From positions 930,001 through 994,000 of the forward strand of contig CAVRTA010000006.1 of the NCBI GenBank assembly GCA_963724135.1: DNA of 64,000 bases, read 5' to 3'. This stretch comes from DATLGB01 sp963724135. Lineage in GTDB: Bacteria; Actinomycetota; Thermoleophilia; Solirubrobacterales; Solirubrobacteraceae. Numbering within the stretch: position 1 is the first letter of the stretch; each line of letters opens with the position of its first letter. This document shows positions 20,209 to 29,281 of this stretch, one piece after another. The notes below the pieces were generated by a model. The model was not told the origin of the DNA, ran no database searches, and worked only from the letters and a program-made list of their open reading frames with translations. The position numbers and the translations under genes are program-made.

Positions 20209-23200
20209 GTGGAGGGACGCGCGGCACGGATCGCCCTTGGGCTGGCGGCAGTCTTCGCCTCGGGGATGCTCGTCCCCGCGGCCGGTGCGGCGGCGAAGCC
20301 GGATCTGGTGACGCGGCCGGTCGTCGCGTCGCTGGCGGGAGGCTCGCTGGACGTGCGGGCGGTGGTCCGCAACCGGGGCAAGAGGGCCGCGAAGAGGTCC
20401 AAGACGGGCTTCTACCTGTCGACCGACGCGCGGCGCGGACGAGGCGACACGCGGCTCGGGCGGCTGGCGACGCGCAAGCTGCGCAAGCGGCGGCGCGCGA
20501 CGGTCACCGGGCTGCTGGCGGTGCCCACACCGTTGACCGGGCGGTTCCGGCTGATCGCCTGCGCGGACGACGCGCGCCGGGTGCGCGAGCGGCGCGAGCG
20601 CAACAACTGCCGGGCCGCGAGGGGCGCGCTGACGCTCGGCGGCGGGGCGATCCCGACGCCGACACCGACGCCCACGGCGACGCCCACGGCGACGGAGACC
20701 GCGACCCCGAGCGCCTCCGAGACCCCGGCCGCGAGCGCGACGCCGACGCCCACGCCGACCGCCACCGAGACGCCCACGCCGACCGCCACCGAGACGCCGA
20801 CGGCGACGCCCACCGTCACCGTCACCGCCACCCCCACCGTCGCGCCGTGCTCGCCTCGCACCGCGCCGCAGTTCGACCCGAGCTTCCCGACGTGGCAGTC
20901 GGTCAACGGCTTCGCGCTGGGCAGCCGCAAGGCCACCACGGCCGAGCTGTACAAGTACCTCGACGCCGTGCACGCGGCCGCCCCCGAGCGCACGGAGCTC
21001 AGGACGCTGGCGACCAGTCACGGCAACCGGCCGCTGCAGTACCTCGTCGTGGGCGCGGCCGACGAGGTCACCCGGCTCGAGGAGACCGCCGGCGTGATGC
21101 GGCGCCTGCGGCTGGCCGGGGAGACGCCGGAGCAGACCGCGCTGCTGGCCGAGGACCACCCCGCCATCGCCTGGATCGCGTCCAACGTCCACGGCAACGA
21201 GCCCAGCGGCGCCGACGGAACCATGCGCCTGATCTACGAGCTGCTGGCGCGCACCGACTGCTACAACGAGCGCCGCCTGCGCGAGGTGGTGACCTTCTTC
21301 CAGCCGACGCAGAACCCGGACGGGCGCGAGGCGAGCACGCGGGCGAACGCCTACTCGTTCGACATGAACCGCGACTGGTTCGCGCGCACGCAGCCCGAGA
21401 CCGACGGCAAGCTGGACGCGATCAGCCAGTACCCGCCGATCCTCTACATCGACGCGCACGAGCAGGGCGGCACGGCCGGCTTCTTCCCGCCCAACGCCGA
21501 CCCGATCCACCACGAGATCTCCAACGCGGCGCTGAGCCACATCAACGACGTCTACGGGCCGGCGATGCGCGAGGCCGCCGACGAGGCGGGCTACGACTAC
21601 ACCAACTACACGAGCTACGACCTGTTCGCGATGATCTACGGCGACACCGTGCCGTCCACGGCCTTCGGAGCCGCCGGCATGACGTTCGAGAAGGGCAGCA
21701 CCTCGCCCTACAGCGAGAAGACGTTCGAGCAGTACACCAACCAGCGCGCCTCGCTGGACGCGGCCGTGGTCAACAAGGATCGCCTGGTGCGCGAGTGGGC
21801 CGGCCAGTTCCACGAGGCGATCGCCCAGGGCGCGGCGGGCGAGCTCGAGCCGAACCTCGTCGTGCAGCCGAACAACACCGTCCAGTTCCCGGTGCCGGCC
21901 CAGAAGATCCACGGCTACGTCCTGCGCACGGACGTCCACGGCGCGGACGCCGCCAAGCTGGTGGACCGCCTGCGCGCCCTCGACGTCGAGGTGTACCGCG
22001 TGACCGCCGAGGCAGCGCTGCCCGGCTACCGCGGGTTCTCGCGCAAGGAGGCGCCGCACGAGGAGGTCGTGCCCGCCGGCGCCTTCTGGATCCCGATGGC
22101 CCAGTCGCAGAAGCACTGGATCCAGGCGCTGCTGGGCGAGGACCCGTACGTCCCGTACGACTACTTCTACGACGTCTCGGGCTGGTCCAACCCCGCCCTG
22201 ATGGGGCTGCAGGCCGGCATCGCGACCGAGCCCGCACCCGCGGGGTTCCCGGTGCAGCGGCTCGAGTCGGACACCGTGCTCGGCGGCGCGCCCGAGGGCC
22301 CGGCGCCCGCCGGCGGCTACGCGTTCGCGGGCGACTCGAGCGGCGCGCTGACCATGGCGCTGGCGCTGCAGCGCGAGGGCGTGGCGTTGCGCCGCGTGTC
22401 GGACGCGTCGGTCAGCGCCGGTGATCGCCAGTTGCCGCGCGGCACCGTGCTGGTTCCCGCATCGGCGCCGGTCGAGCGCGTGCGCGAGCTCGCCGCCACG
22501 TACGAGGTGCCCGTCAGCGGCCTCGCGGTGCCCGCGCCCGAGAGCGGCACGGTCGCGCTGCCCAAGCCGAAGGTGGCGCTGCTCTCAGGCTCAGGCGAGA
22601 GCTACGGGCACATGCGCTTCGTGCTCGAGCACGAGCTGAAGGTCGAGCCGACCGTGGTCGCGAGCACGGTCGTGGAGACCGGCGGGCTGACCAGCGGCGG
22701 CTACACCGCCCTCGTGGTCCCCGACGGGACGGGCGCGGGCGGGCTGACGCCGCTCGGGCTGGTGCAGCTGCGGCTCTTCGTCCAGGGCGGAGGCACGCTC
22801 GTCGGCATCGGCAACCAGGGCCTCACGGTGGCCCGGGCCAGCGCGCTGACCACCGCGCTGCCCGCGGTGACCGCCGCCGACTACGAGGTGCCGGGAACGT
22901 CGCTGGCCATCGACGTCGATCCGTCGACACCGCTCGCCTGGGGTCTGAGCGCACGCGACTTCGCGTACAACACCAGCGATCCGGCGATCGAGCCGGGCAC
23001 CTCGGATGGCGTCGAGGTCGCGCACTACGCGGCGGGCGCCGACGCCTATCAGTCCGGCTACGCGACGGGGACGGAGAGCCTGGAGGGAACGCCGGTCCTG
23101 CTGGACGAGACCAGCGGCACGGGGCACGCGCTGCTGTTCACGTTCGACCCGGCCTTCCGGGCCTGGAGCGAGTCCGGCTTCCGCCTGCTGGCCAACGCGC

Positions 23201-23541
23201 TGCTGTACCCGCAGGCCGCCACTGCGGCCGAGCGCCGTGCCGAGGTACGCCGGACGAAGGCGCTCGGATCGCGCGGCCTGCGACCCGGGCTGCTCAGCGA
23301 GCGCTTCCCGCTCGGCCGCGACGCCGTGATCGAAGTGCCGCTGACCAACGTCGGCGTGCTCGAGGGGCTCGTCTCCTCGGGCCGCCTGCCCAGGGGCAGC
23401 CGCATCTGGCGCGACCTGCGCACCGCCGAACTGCGGATCCCGAACCCGCGCGGGCTCGACGTCCACGAGCGCACCTGGGTCCCGCACGTGCTCGAGACGC
23501 TGCACCGGGCGGGCGTGCGGCCGACGTCGCTGATCATGTAG
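20209..23541 (+). CDS. Secreted M14-family zinc carboxypeptidase with CARDB-like N-domain
   Basis: 1,110 residues. A signal peptide (IALGLAAVFASGMLVPAAGA) leads into a CARDB-like adhesion domain (~30-145: PDLVTRPVV, NRGKRAAKRSKTGFYLS, ADDARRVRERRERNNCR). A Thr-Pro-rich linker follows (~151-215), then the peptidase. Zinc ligands are His328 and Glu331 (HGNEPSG) and His417 (DAHEQGG); Arg388 in MNRDW fits substrate carboxylate binding, and Glu494 in MTFEKG is the catalytic glutamate. The remaining ~600 residues are beta-rich and include a glutamine amidotransferase-like fold region (ALVVPDGTGAGG). It likely trims peptides outside the cell. All catalytic residues are present. Confidence 0.9.
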   Translation: MEGRAARIALGLAAVFASGMLVPAAGAAAKPDLVTRPVVASLAGGSLDVRAVVRNRGKRAAKRSKTGFYLSTDARRGRGDTRLGRLATRKLRKRRRATVTGLLAVPTPLTGRFRLIACADDARRVRERRERNNCRAARGALTLGGGAIPTPTPTPTATPTATETATPSASETPAASATPTPTPTATETPTPTATETPTATPTVTVTATPTVAPCSPRTAPQFDPSFPTWQSVNGFALGSRKATTAELYKYLDAVHAAAPERTELRTLATSHGNRPLQYLVVGAADEVTRLEETAGVMRRLRLAGETPEQTALLAEDHPAIAWIASNVHGNEPSGADGTMRLIYELLARTDCYNERRLREVVTFFQPTQNPDGREASTRANAYSFDMNRDWFARTQPETDGKLDAISQYPPILYIDAHEQGGTAGFFPPNADPIHHEISNAALSHINDVYGPAMREAADEAGYDYTNYTSYDLFAMIYGDTVPSTAFGAAGMTFEKGSTSPYSEKTFEQYTNQRASLDAAVVNKDRLVREWAGQFHEAIAQGAAGELEPNLVVQPNNTVQFPVPAQKIHGYVLRTDVHGADAAKLVDRLRALDVEVYRVTAEAALPGYRGFSRKEAPHEEVVPAGAFWIPMAQSQKHWIQALLGEDPYVPYDYFYDVSGWSNPALMGLQAGIATEPAPAGFPVQRLESDTVLGGAPEGPAPAGGYAFAGDSSGALTMALALQREGVALRRVSDASVSAGDRQLPRGTVLVPASAPVERVRELAATYEVPVSGLAVPAPESGTVALPKPKVALLSGSGESYGHMRFVLEHELKVEPTVVASTVVETGGLTSGGYTALVVPDGTGAGGLTPLGLVQLRLFVQGGGTLVGIGNQGLTVARASALTTALPAVTAADYEVPGTSLAIDVDPSTPLAWGLSARDFAYNTSDPAIEPGTSDGVEVAHYAAGADAYQSGYATGTESLEGTPVLLDETSGTGHALLFTFDPAFRAWSESGFRLLANALLYPQAATAAERRAEVRRTKALGSRGLRPGLLSERFPLGRDAVIEVPLTNVGVLEGLVSSGRLPRGSRIWRDLRTAELRIPNPRGLDVHERTWVPHVLETLHRAGVRPTSLIM

Positions 23542-23627
23542 CTCTGAGGGCAGTCGTCCGCAAGGACGATCCCGAATGGCTCGCCAGACGGACGACGGCC
23601 GACGCTGCGGCTGGCAGCTTGGGGGCC

Positions 23628-25259
23628 ATGAAGAAGAGCCTCGTCGCCACCATCATCGCCCTCGCGGCAGTCGGATTCACCGCGCCCGGCGCGCGCGCCG
23701 AGGTCATCGTCAAGGGCACCGGTGAGCCCGCGTTCACGAGCTCGGCCAACAACACGCAGTGGGTCGAGTGGTCCAACAACGGCCCCTACCGGGTCGAGTT
23801 CCATCACCACGTCAACGGTGGGACCGCCGTCGTCGACGGCCCCTACAACGTCGCGTCGACGGGCTCGACCTCGGTCAACTGGAGTGGGATCGCCGGCACC
23901 TCGCTCCCGCTGCAGGAGGGCTCGACGTACACGATCTGCGGCTTCGGGCGCTGGGGCGACGGGACCGGCGTCTGGTTCCCCGACTTCCAGACGTCCTGCG
24001 GCGACGCCGACCAGCGCGGCCTGCGCGCGTCGACGACGATCGACCGCACTCCGCCGACGATCGGCGTCCAGCTCGCGCTCGGCAACGCGGCCACCGGCAA
24101 CGCCCAGCTGCCCCTGCGCATCGACTTCTCCGACAACCTGGCCGGGCCGTTCCCGGCCAACTTCCTGTGCGTGCAGTACGGCGCGCCCGGCGCGGGCGGC
24201 CTGTGCAACTCGGCGGCGGGCCATGAGTACATCGAGCGGCCCGCGTGCTCGCAGCCGTTGACCCCGGGCAGGAACACGGCATTCGAGTGCACCGTCGACG
24301 TCGGCACCGGCGCCACCCCGGCTCCTGACGGCGAGGTGTGGGTGTGCGTCATGGCCGCCGACGCCGCTATCCCGGACAACCCGACGTCGGCTGACCAGCG
24401 TGGCTCGTCCACGTCCGCGAACCGCTCGGCGCCGGTGTGCGACTCGATCATCCTCGACCGCGTGGCGCCGACCGTGTCGATCGAGGTGCAGCCTTCCACG
24501 ACCGTCGAGGTCGGTGACCCGGTGTCGTTCACGGCGCAGGCGACGGACGCCGGCTCGGGCCTGTCGGGCACCTATGCCTGGGCGTGGGGCGACGACACGA
24601 GCGCCGGCAGCGGCGCCGCGCCGACGCACACGTTCACGAACGCCGGCACGTTCGAGGTCTCGGTGAAGACCAGCGACGCGGCCGGCAACGAGACGGTGGC
24701 CAAGCAGGTCATCACGGTCGAGCCGGAGGCGGAGCCGACTCCGAGCCCGACTGCGACCCCGACGGCGACGGCGACAGCCACGGCCGAGCCCACGGCAACG
24801 GCCAGCCCGACCGCGACCGCGACCCCGGGCACGACGGCCGTCCCGACCGGCACTCCGCCTCAGGCCACGCTCACCGTCTCGGCACCGAGGCGGCTGAAGC
24901 TGCGCAGGGCAGGGCGCGTCCCGGTCACGCTCACCGCCGACGCCGCCGGTCAGGCCGGGCTCGCGCTGATCCGCGCCGGCCGCGTCGTCTCGCAGACCGC
25001 GACGCGCCTGAGCGCGGGCAGCCTTGGCCTCGGCCTCAGGCTTCCGAAGAGGGCCAGGGCGGGCCGCCACACGCTGACGGTCACCTTCACGCCCGACGGC
25101 GGCCCCACGCAGACCAAGACCGTCACCGTGAGGCTGCTGGGCAAGAGGAAGCCGCGCAGGGCGAGGGCGTCGCGCGCCGCCAGGGCGGTCGCCGCCGGCG
25201 GCCCCGTCCTCCCCGACGGCCGCTACCACGGGCCGCGAGCGCGCCGCGCCGTGGTCTGA
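23628..25259 (+). CDS. Secreted PKD-domain protein with Thr-Pro linker
   Basis: 543 residues. The signal peptide is MKKSLVATIIALAAVGFTAP, cut near GARAE. Residues ~25-275 form beta-rich domains with cysteine pairs (CGFGRWGDGTG, CVQYGAPGAGGLCNSA, FECTVDVG). A PKD domain follows (~280-365) with AWAWGDDTSAGSG and THTFTNAGTFEVSVK. Next come a linker of TPTATAT repeats and a C-terminal immunoglobulin-like domain (LKLRRAGRVPVTLTADA, RAGRHTLTVTFTPDG). The C-terminus is basic. No enzyme motif is visible; it is probably a surface or matrix protein. ATG 23628 is chosen because it begins the signal peptide; no clear promoter hexamer is seen. Confidence 0.75.
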   Translation: MKKSLVATIIALAAVGFTAPGARAEVIVKGTGEPAFTSSANNTQWVEWSNNGPYRVEFHHHVNGGTAVVDGPYNVASTGSTSVNWSGIAGTSLPLQEGSTYTICGFGRWGDGTGVWFPDFQTSCGDADQRGLRASTTIDRTPPTIGVQLALGNAATGNAQLPLRIDFSDNLAGPFPANFLCVQYGAPGAGGLCNSAAGHEYIERPACSQPLTPGRNTAFECTVDVGTGATPAPDGEVWVCVMAADAAIPDNPTSADQRGSSTSANRSAPVCDSIILDRVAPTVSIEVQPSTTVEVGDPVSFTAQATDAGSGLSGTYAWAWGDDTSAGSGAAPTHTFTNAGTFEVSVKTSDAAGNETVAKQVITVEPEAEPTPSPTATPTATATATAEPTATASPTATATPGTTAVPTGTPPQATLTVSAPRRLKLRRAGRVPVTLTADAAGQAGLALIRAGRVVSQTATRLSAGSLGLGLRLPKRARAGRHTLTVTFTPDGGPTQTKTVTVRLLGKRKPRRARASRAARAVAAGGPVLPDGRYHGPRARRAVV

Positions 25260-25279
25260 CCCGAGCGGCCCGGAGCGGC

Positions 25280-25296
25280 TATACTTGCGTAGGCAA
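25280..25296 (+). promoter_or_regulatory. -10 box and TTGC-N4-GCAA operator at the VOC operon start
   Basis: TATACT at 25280-25285 is followed by the inverted repeat TTGC-GTAG-GCAA (25285-25296), which touches the ATG at 25297. The placement would block RNA polymerase or initiation. The repeat resembles sites bound by MarR-type regulators, but no regulator gene is adjacent. Confidence 0.5.
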
Positions 25297-26051
<755 letters not shown>

Positions 26052-26055
<4 letters not shown>

Positions 26056-26588
26056 GCTTCGTCCCCAGCCAGCCCGCCCCCGACCCGATCGAGCCCGGCG
26101 TCGGGCTCGGGCACGTCCACCTGCGCACGGCCGACATCGACCGCATCAAGCACTTCTACGTCGAGGTGCTGGGCTTCGACGTCATCGCGGAGGCGCGCGG
26201 CGTCGAGGGCTGGGGCACGACCGGCGACATGCTGTTCGTCTCCGCCGGCGGCCACCACCACCACCTGGCGTTCAACACCTGGCTGTCGCAGGACGGCGAC
26301 CCCATGCCCGACGGGCACACGGGCCTGCATCACGTCGCGATCGCGTACCCGACGCGCCGAGGGCTCGCGGACGCCTACCGGCGGCTGCGGGCGATCGACT
26401 GGCCCGTGCGTCAGGCCGAGTCCTACGCGACGCACGACGCGCTCTACGTGATCGACCCGGACGGCAACACGCTCGAGCTGATGTGGGACAAGCCCGCCGA
26501 GCAGTGGGCGCGCGACGACGCGGGCCGCGCGGCGATGGTCTTCGGCGAGCCGCTGGACCTCGACGGCCTGCTGGCCGAGCTCGACTGA
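26052..26588 (+). CDS. VOC-family dioxygenase/glyoxalase-like protein
   Basis: 178 residues. VOC fold: GLGHVHLRTADIDRIKHFYV, LGFDVIAE, a histidine-rich GGHHHHLAFNTW, GLHHVAIAYPT, and DPDGNTLELMWD at the C-terminus. His in GHVHL, His in HHHHLAF and Glu in LELMWD could be the metal triad. It starts within the stop of the upstream VOC gene. Together they may act in turn, or as partners, on a ring substrate. Both domains of the first gene resemble this one, suggesting duplication. Confidence 0.8.
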
Positions 26589-26612
26589 CTTCGGGGGTCG
26601 ATCGCCTCGGAC

Positions 26613-26968
26613 TCAGGCCGTGGTAGCCGACGGCGTGATCGCCGCGGCCATGGTGAGCAGACAGGCCGCCGGCAGCCAATGGAACCCGCCGAAGCTCACG
26701 AGGAAGACGCATGCGACCGGGAACGCGATCACCAGCGCCCAGGCGATACGGCCGGGCCAGGCCCCGCCGCGCGAGCACTTGCGGTGCAGCGCGATCCACG
26801 TGAGCGCGACGAACGCCATCGGCACGGCGACGGCGACGAGCTGAACCGGGAGGCGGGGAGGCGCAGGGCGAACGCCAGCGGGATCACGACGGCCAGCCCG
26901 AACGCCGTGACGGTGTATCTGAACGCACGCTCGCCCTCGCTCACACCGCAAACGACATCACGCCTCAT
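26613..26968 (-). pseudogene. Small three-helix membrane protein, frame broken by an 8-bp tandem duplication
   Basis: Unknown family. The upstream frame reads GERAFRYTVTAFGLAVVIPLAF + ALRLP split around 26855; the downstream frame reads PVQLVAVAVPMAFVALTWIAL, then WALVIAFPVACVFLVSFGGF and LLTMAAAITP. Three hydrophobic helices result. The break is at a perfect tandem repeat GGGAGGCG (26848-26855 and 26856-26863). Deleting one copy restores a single frame of about 115 residues. The start could be ATG 26968 or GTG 26944. In the present sequence the upstream frame also connects without a stop to the thioesterase gene. Confidence 0.6.
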
Positions 26969-26977
26969 GCGGCGCGA

Positions 26978-26995
26978 GGTGATGTGCGTCACACC
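26978..26995. promoter_or_regulatory. Possible CRP/FNR-type site
   Basis: On the minus strand the sequence is TGTGA-CGCACA-TCACC, one base from the TGTGA-N6-TCACA consensus. It lies just upstream of the small membrane gene. One match of this quality can occur by chance. Confidence 0.25.
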
Positions 26996-27448
26996 TAGGT
27001 GCCGTGCAGACCGGATCTGGTACTTGGCGAGCGTCGTCGCCACGACCTGGCCCTCGGAGTCGCTGATGGTGGCGCGCAGCTCGTAGGGCGCCTTGCCGTC
27101 GGCGTCGGCCGCCGCGGTGGCGCCGTCGATCGTCTCGCGGTCGAGGCGCGCCTCGGCGAAGACGTCGCTGCGTGCCGGGCGCTTGAAGTCGATCTCCATC
27201 GCTCTCACGACCGGGAGGTAGCGCGACATGTCGAAGGTCACGGCCGCCATGACGCCGCCGATTACCTCGGCGACCGTGAACAGGACGCCGGCGTACATCG
27301 TCCCGAGATGGTTGCCGTTGCCCTCGAAGGGAGCGGTCGTCTTCGCGTAGCCGGGCTCGAGCTCGACGACCTCGATGCGGGTTGACTCGACGAGCGGGAT
27401 GCTCATCTTCATGACGGCGTTGACCTGCTCGAGGGTGGGGAGCTCCAT
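26995..27448 (-). CDS. Hotdog-fold thioesterase (YiiD C-terminal/DUF4442-like), end possibly frameshifted
   Basis: About 150 residues. The fold is seen in MKMSIPLVESTRIEVVELEPG, NHLGTMYAGVLFTVAEVIGG (the HxGxxxAG-type helix), and MEIDFKRPARSDVFAEARL. Such proteins hydrolyse acyl-CoA or act as acyl-binding domains. After AKYQIRSA the frame has no stop and continues through the downstream membrane gene; dropping one base gives GT then TAG at 26997-26995, the natural end. I place the end there, with uncertainty. ATG 27448 lies 21 bp from the divergent GTG start at 27470. A weak TACCCG box is 4 nt upstream. Confidence 0.75.
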
Positions 27449-27456
27449 GGGGCGGG

Positions 27457-27462
27457 TAGCGT
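27457..27462 (+). promoter_or_regulatory. -10 box of the 27470 gene
   Basis: TAGCGT ends 7 nt before the GTG at 27470. This spacing matches other leaderless genes here and favours 27470 over the in-frame GTG at 27461, which lies inside the box. Confidence 0.5.
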
Positions 27463-27469
27463 GCCAGAC

Positions 27470-27715
27470 GTGCTTGCTCTCGTGCGGTACTGGCTCCCCG
27501 GCGCGATGGCCGTGGCAGGGGTCGTGCTCCTGAGCTTCGGCAGCGAGGACATCCGCTACGAGGCGTTCGGCCTGCTCTGCGGCGCCGCGCTCGCGCTGGC
27601 CGTCTTCGCCCAGCTCGTCCGCCTCAACACGAGCGGCGACCGCGACCGCCGCGACGAGGAGGCCGCGCGCGACTACTACACGGAGCACGGCCGCTGGCCG
27701 GACGAGGAGGCCTGA
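27470..27715 (+). CDS. Small two-helix membrane protein, function unknown
   Basis: 81 residues. Two hydrophobic segments (WLPGAMAVAGVVLLSFG; EAFGLLCGAALALAVFAQLV) are followed by a charged tail, DRDRRDEEAARDYYTEHGRW + PDEEA. The tail pattern EAARxYxxEHGxWPDE recurs in small actinobacterial proteins I recall, but no function is known to me. The gene is real by codon pattern and promoter position. It is convergent with the ABC permease, separated by a strong palindrome. Confidence 0.65.
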   Translation: MLALVRYWLPGAMAVAGVVLLSFGSEDIRYEAFGLLCGAALALAVFAQLVRLNTSGDRDRRDEEAARDYYTEHGRWPDEEA

Positions 27716-27718
27716 CCG

Positions 27719-27749
27719 TGAGACAAAAGGGACTGTCCCTTTTGTCTCA
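27719..27749. terminator. Perfect 31-bp palindrome between convergent genes (bidirectional terminator)
   Basis: Arm TGAGACAAAAGGGAC, one central T, then its exact complement. The 15-bp stem has a run of four T/A in each arm. It begins 4 bp after the plus-strand stop and its last three bases are the stop codon of the minus-strand permease. Confidence 0.65.
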
Positions 27750-28514
27750 GGCGCGGAGCTTGTAGCCGGCGACGAACAGGCGGTAGTTGAGCGCGAACAG
27801 TGCGGCGGTGACGAGGGTGAGGAAGGTCAGCGAGAGGGCGATATTGGCCTCGGAGTAGCCGAGGAACCCGTAGCGGACCAGGTTGATCATGTAGTAGATC
27901 GGGTTGAACTGGGTGAGCTTCTCGAAGGTGTCCGGTAGCAGCGAGGCGGAGTAGAAGACGCCGCCGAGGAAGATCAGCGGCTGGAGCACGAAGGTCTGCG
28001 CGAAGGAGACGTCGTCGAACTGCTCGGCGCGCACGCCCACCAGCACCCCGAGCTGCGCGAAGAAGAAGCCGACCAGGAAGAGGCCGGGGATCAGCACGAG
28101 GACGTGCTCGACCGGCACGCCGATGAGGATCGAGGCGGCGGTGAAGGTGAGCAGGGCGACAAGTCCCCCGCGCAGAAAGCCGCCGAGCGAGAACGCGAGC
28201 AGCAGCTGCAGCGGCGAGGCGGGCGAGGAGAGCTGGTCCTGGATCGCTCCCTGGAACTTCTGCTGGAGGATCGAGGACGCGTTGTTCGAGAACGAGTTCA
28301 TCGCCCAGGCCATCATGATCAGGCCGGGCACGACGAACTTCACGTAGTCGATGCCGTGCAGCTGGTCGATGCGCGACCCGAGCGCCGCGCCGAACACGCT
28401 GATGTAGAGGAAGGTCTCGAGCAGGGGGGCGCCGACCGTCTGGCGCTTGATCTTCATGAACCGGTTGACCTCGCGCCGGGTGAGCGCGAAGAAGCGGATC
28501 TGCGCCGCGGTCAC
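27747..28514 (-). CDS. ABC-2 type exporter permease
   Basis: 255 residues, six predicted helices. Recognisable ABC-2 pattern: REVNRFMKIKRQTVGAPLLE at the N-terminus, FVVPGLIMMAWAMNSFSNNA, and the conserved FLGGVFYSASLLPDTFEKLTQ then NPIYYMINLVRYGFLG. The GTG start overlaps the ATPase stop as GTGA. It pairs with the ATPase at 28511-29281. Cargo unknown; the N-terminal amphipathic start and length match exporters of the NodJ/DrrB group. Its stop codon is part of the palindrome. Confidence 0.92.
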   Translation of the reverse strand: MTAAQIRFFALTRREVNRFMKIKRQTVGAPLLETFLYISVFGAALGSRIDQLHGIDYVKFVVPGLIMMAWAMNSFSNNASSILQQKFQGAIQDQLSSPASPLQLLLAFSLGGFLRGGLVALLTFTAASILIGVPVEHVLVLIPGLFLVGFFFAQLGVLVGVRAEQFDDVSFAQTFVLQPLIFLGGVFYSASLLPDTFEKLTQFNPIYYMINLVRYGFLGYSEANIALSLTFLTLVTAALFALNYRLFVAGYKLRA

Positions 28515-29281
28515 GCCACGTCTTCCAGCGAGACGTGCGCGCGCGAGAGCTCGCGGCGCCCGACGATCTCCAGATAGGCGTCCTCGAGCGAGCCGACGCC
28601 CATCTTGCTCGCGAGCTCTCCCGATGTCCCCTGGGCGACGATCTCGCCGTTGTTGATGAAGGCGATCTGGTCGCACAGCTGCTCGGCCTCTTCGAGGTAG
28701 TGCGTGGTGAGGAGGATCGTCGTGCCCTCCTCGTTGATGCGCTGGACGTAGTGCCACAGCTCCAGGCGCAGCTCGACGTCGACGCCGGCGGTCGGCTCGT
28801 CGAGGATGAGCAGCCGCGGCCGGTGCATCAGCGCGCGGGCCAGGACCAGTCGCCGCTTCATCCCGCCCGACAGCCAGCGCGTGCGGTCCTTGCGCTTCTC
28901 CCACAGCGAGAAGGCTTCGAGCAGCTCGTGCGTGCGCTCCTTGCGCTCCTTGCGCGGCATCCCGAAGTAGCCGGCGTGATAATCGAGCGACTCCTCGACG
29001 GTCAGGAACCAGTCGAGATTGAGCTCCTGCGGGGCGAGGCCGACGGCGACGCGCGCCTGCTCGTAGTCGTGCACGGCGTCGTGGCCGAAGATCTCGATGG
29101 TTCCCCCGGTCGGGACGGCGAGGCCGGTGGCGCAGTGGATCAGCGTCGACTTGCCCGCTCCGTTGGGGCCGAGCAGCCCGAAGAAGTCACCCTCGCCGAT
29201 GTTCAGGGACACTCCACGCAGCGCCTCGGTCCCGTTCGGATACCGCTTGACGAGGTCGCTGATCTCGATCGCCATGGTCAT
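28511..29281 (-). CDS. ABC-2 exporter ATPase
   Basis: 256 residues. Walker A is GPNGAGKST, the Q-loop region is VGLAPQELNLD, the signature is LSGGMKRRL, Walker B is LLILDEPTAGVDVEL, and the H-loop is TTHYLEEAEQL. The C-terminus is a short helical tail. The start is ATG 29281, 10 nt after TATAGT; a second in-frame ATG lies two codons later. It overlaps the first codons of the divergent P450 reading frame. Confidence 0.93.
   Translation of the reverse strand: MTMAIEISDLVKRYPNGTEALRGVSLNIGEGDFFGLLGPNGAGKSTLIHCATGLAVPTGGTIEIFGHDAVHDYEQARVAVGLAPQELNLDWFLTVEESLDYHAGYFGMPRKERKERTHELLEAFSLWEKRKDRTRWLSGGMKRRLVLARALMHRPRLLILDEPTAGVDVELRLELWHYVQRINEEGTTILLTTHYLEEAEQLCDQIAFINNGEIVAQGTSGELASKMGVGSLEDAYLEIVGRRELSRAHVSLEDVA

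Noticed and set aside
20656..20840. Possible CRISPR-like or minisatellite array
   Set aside because: The repetition is codon-level Thr-Pro linker, in frame, with no constant repeat/variable spacer pattern.
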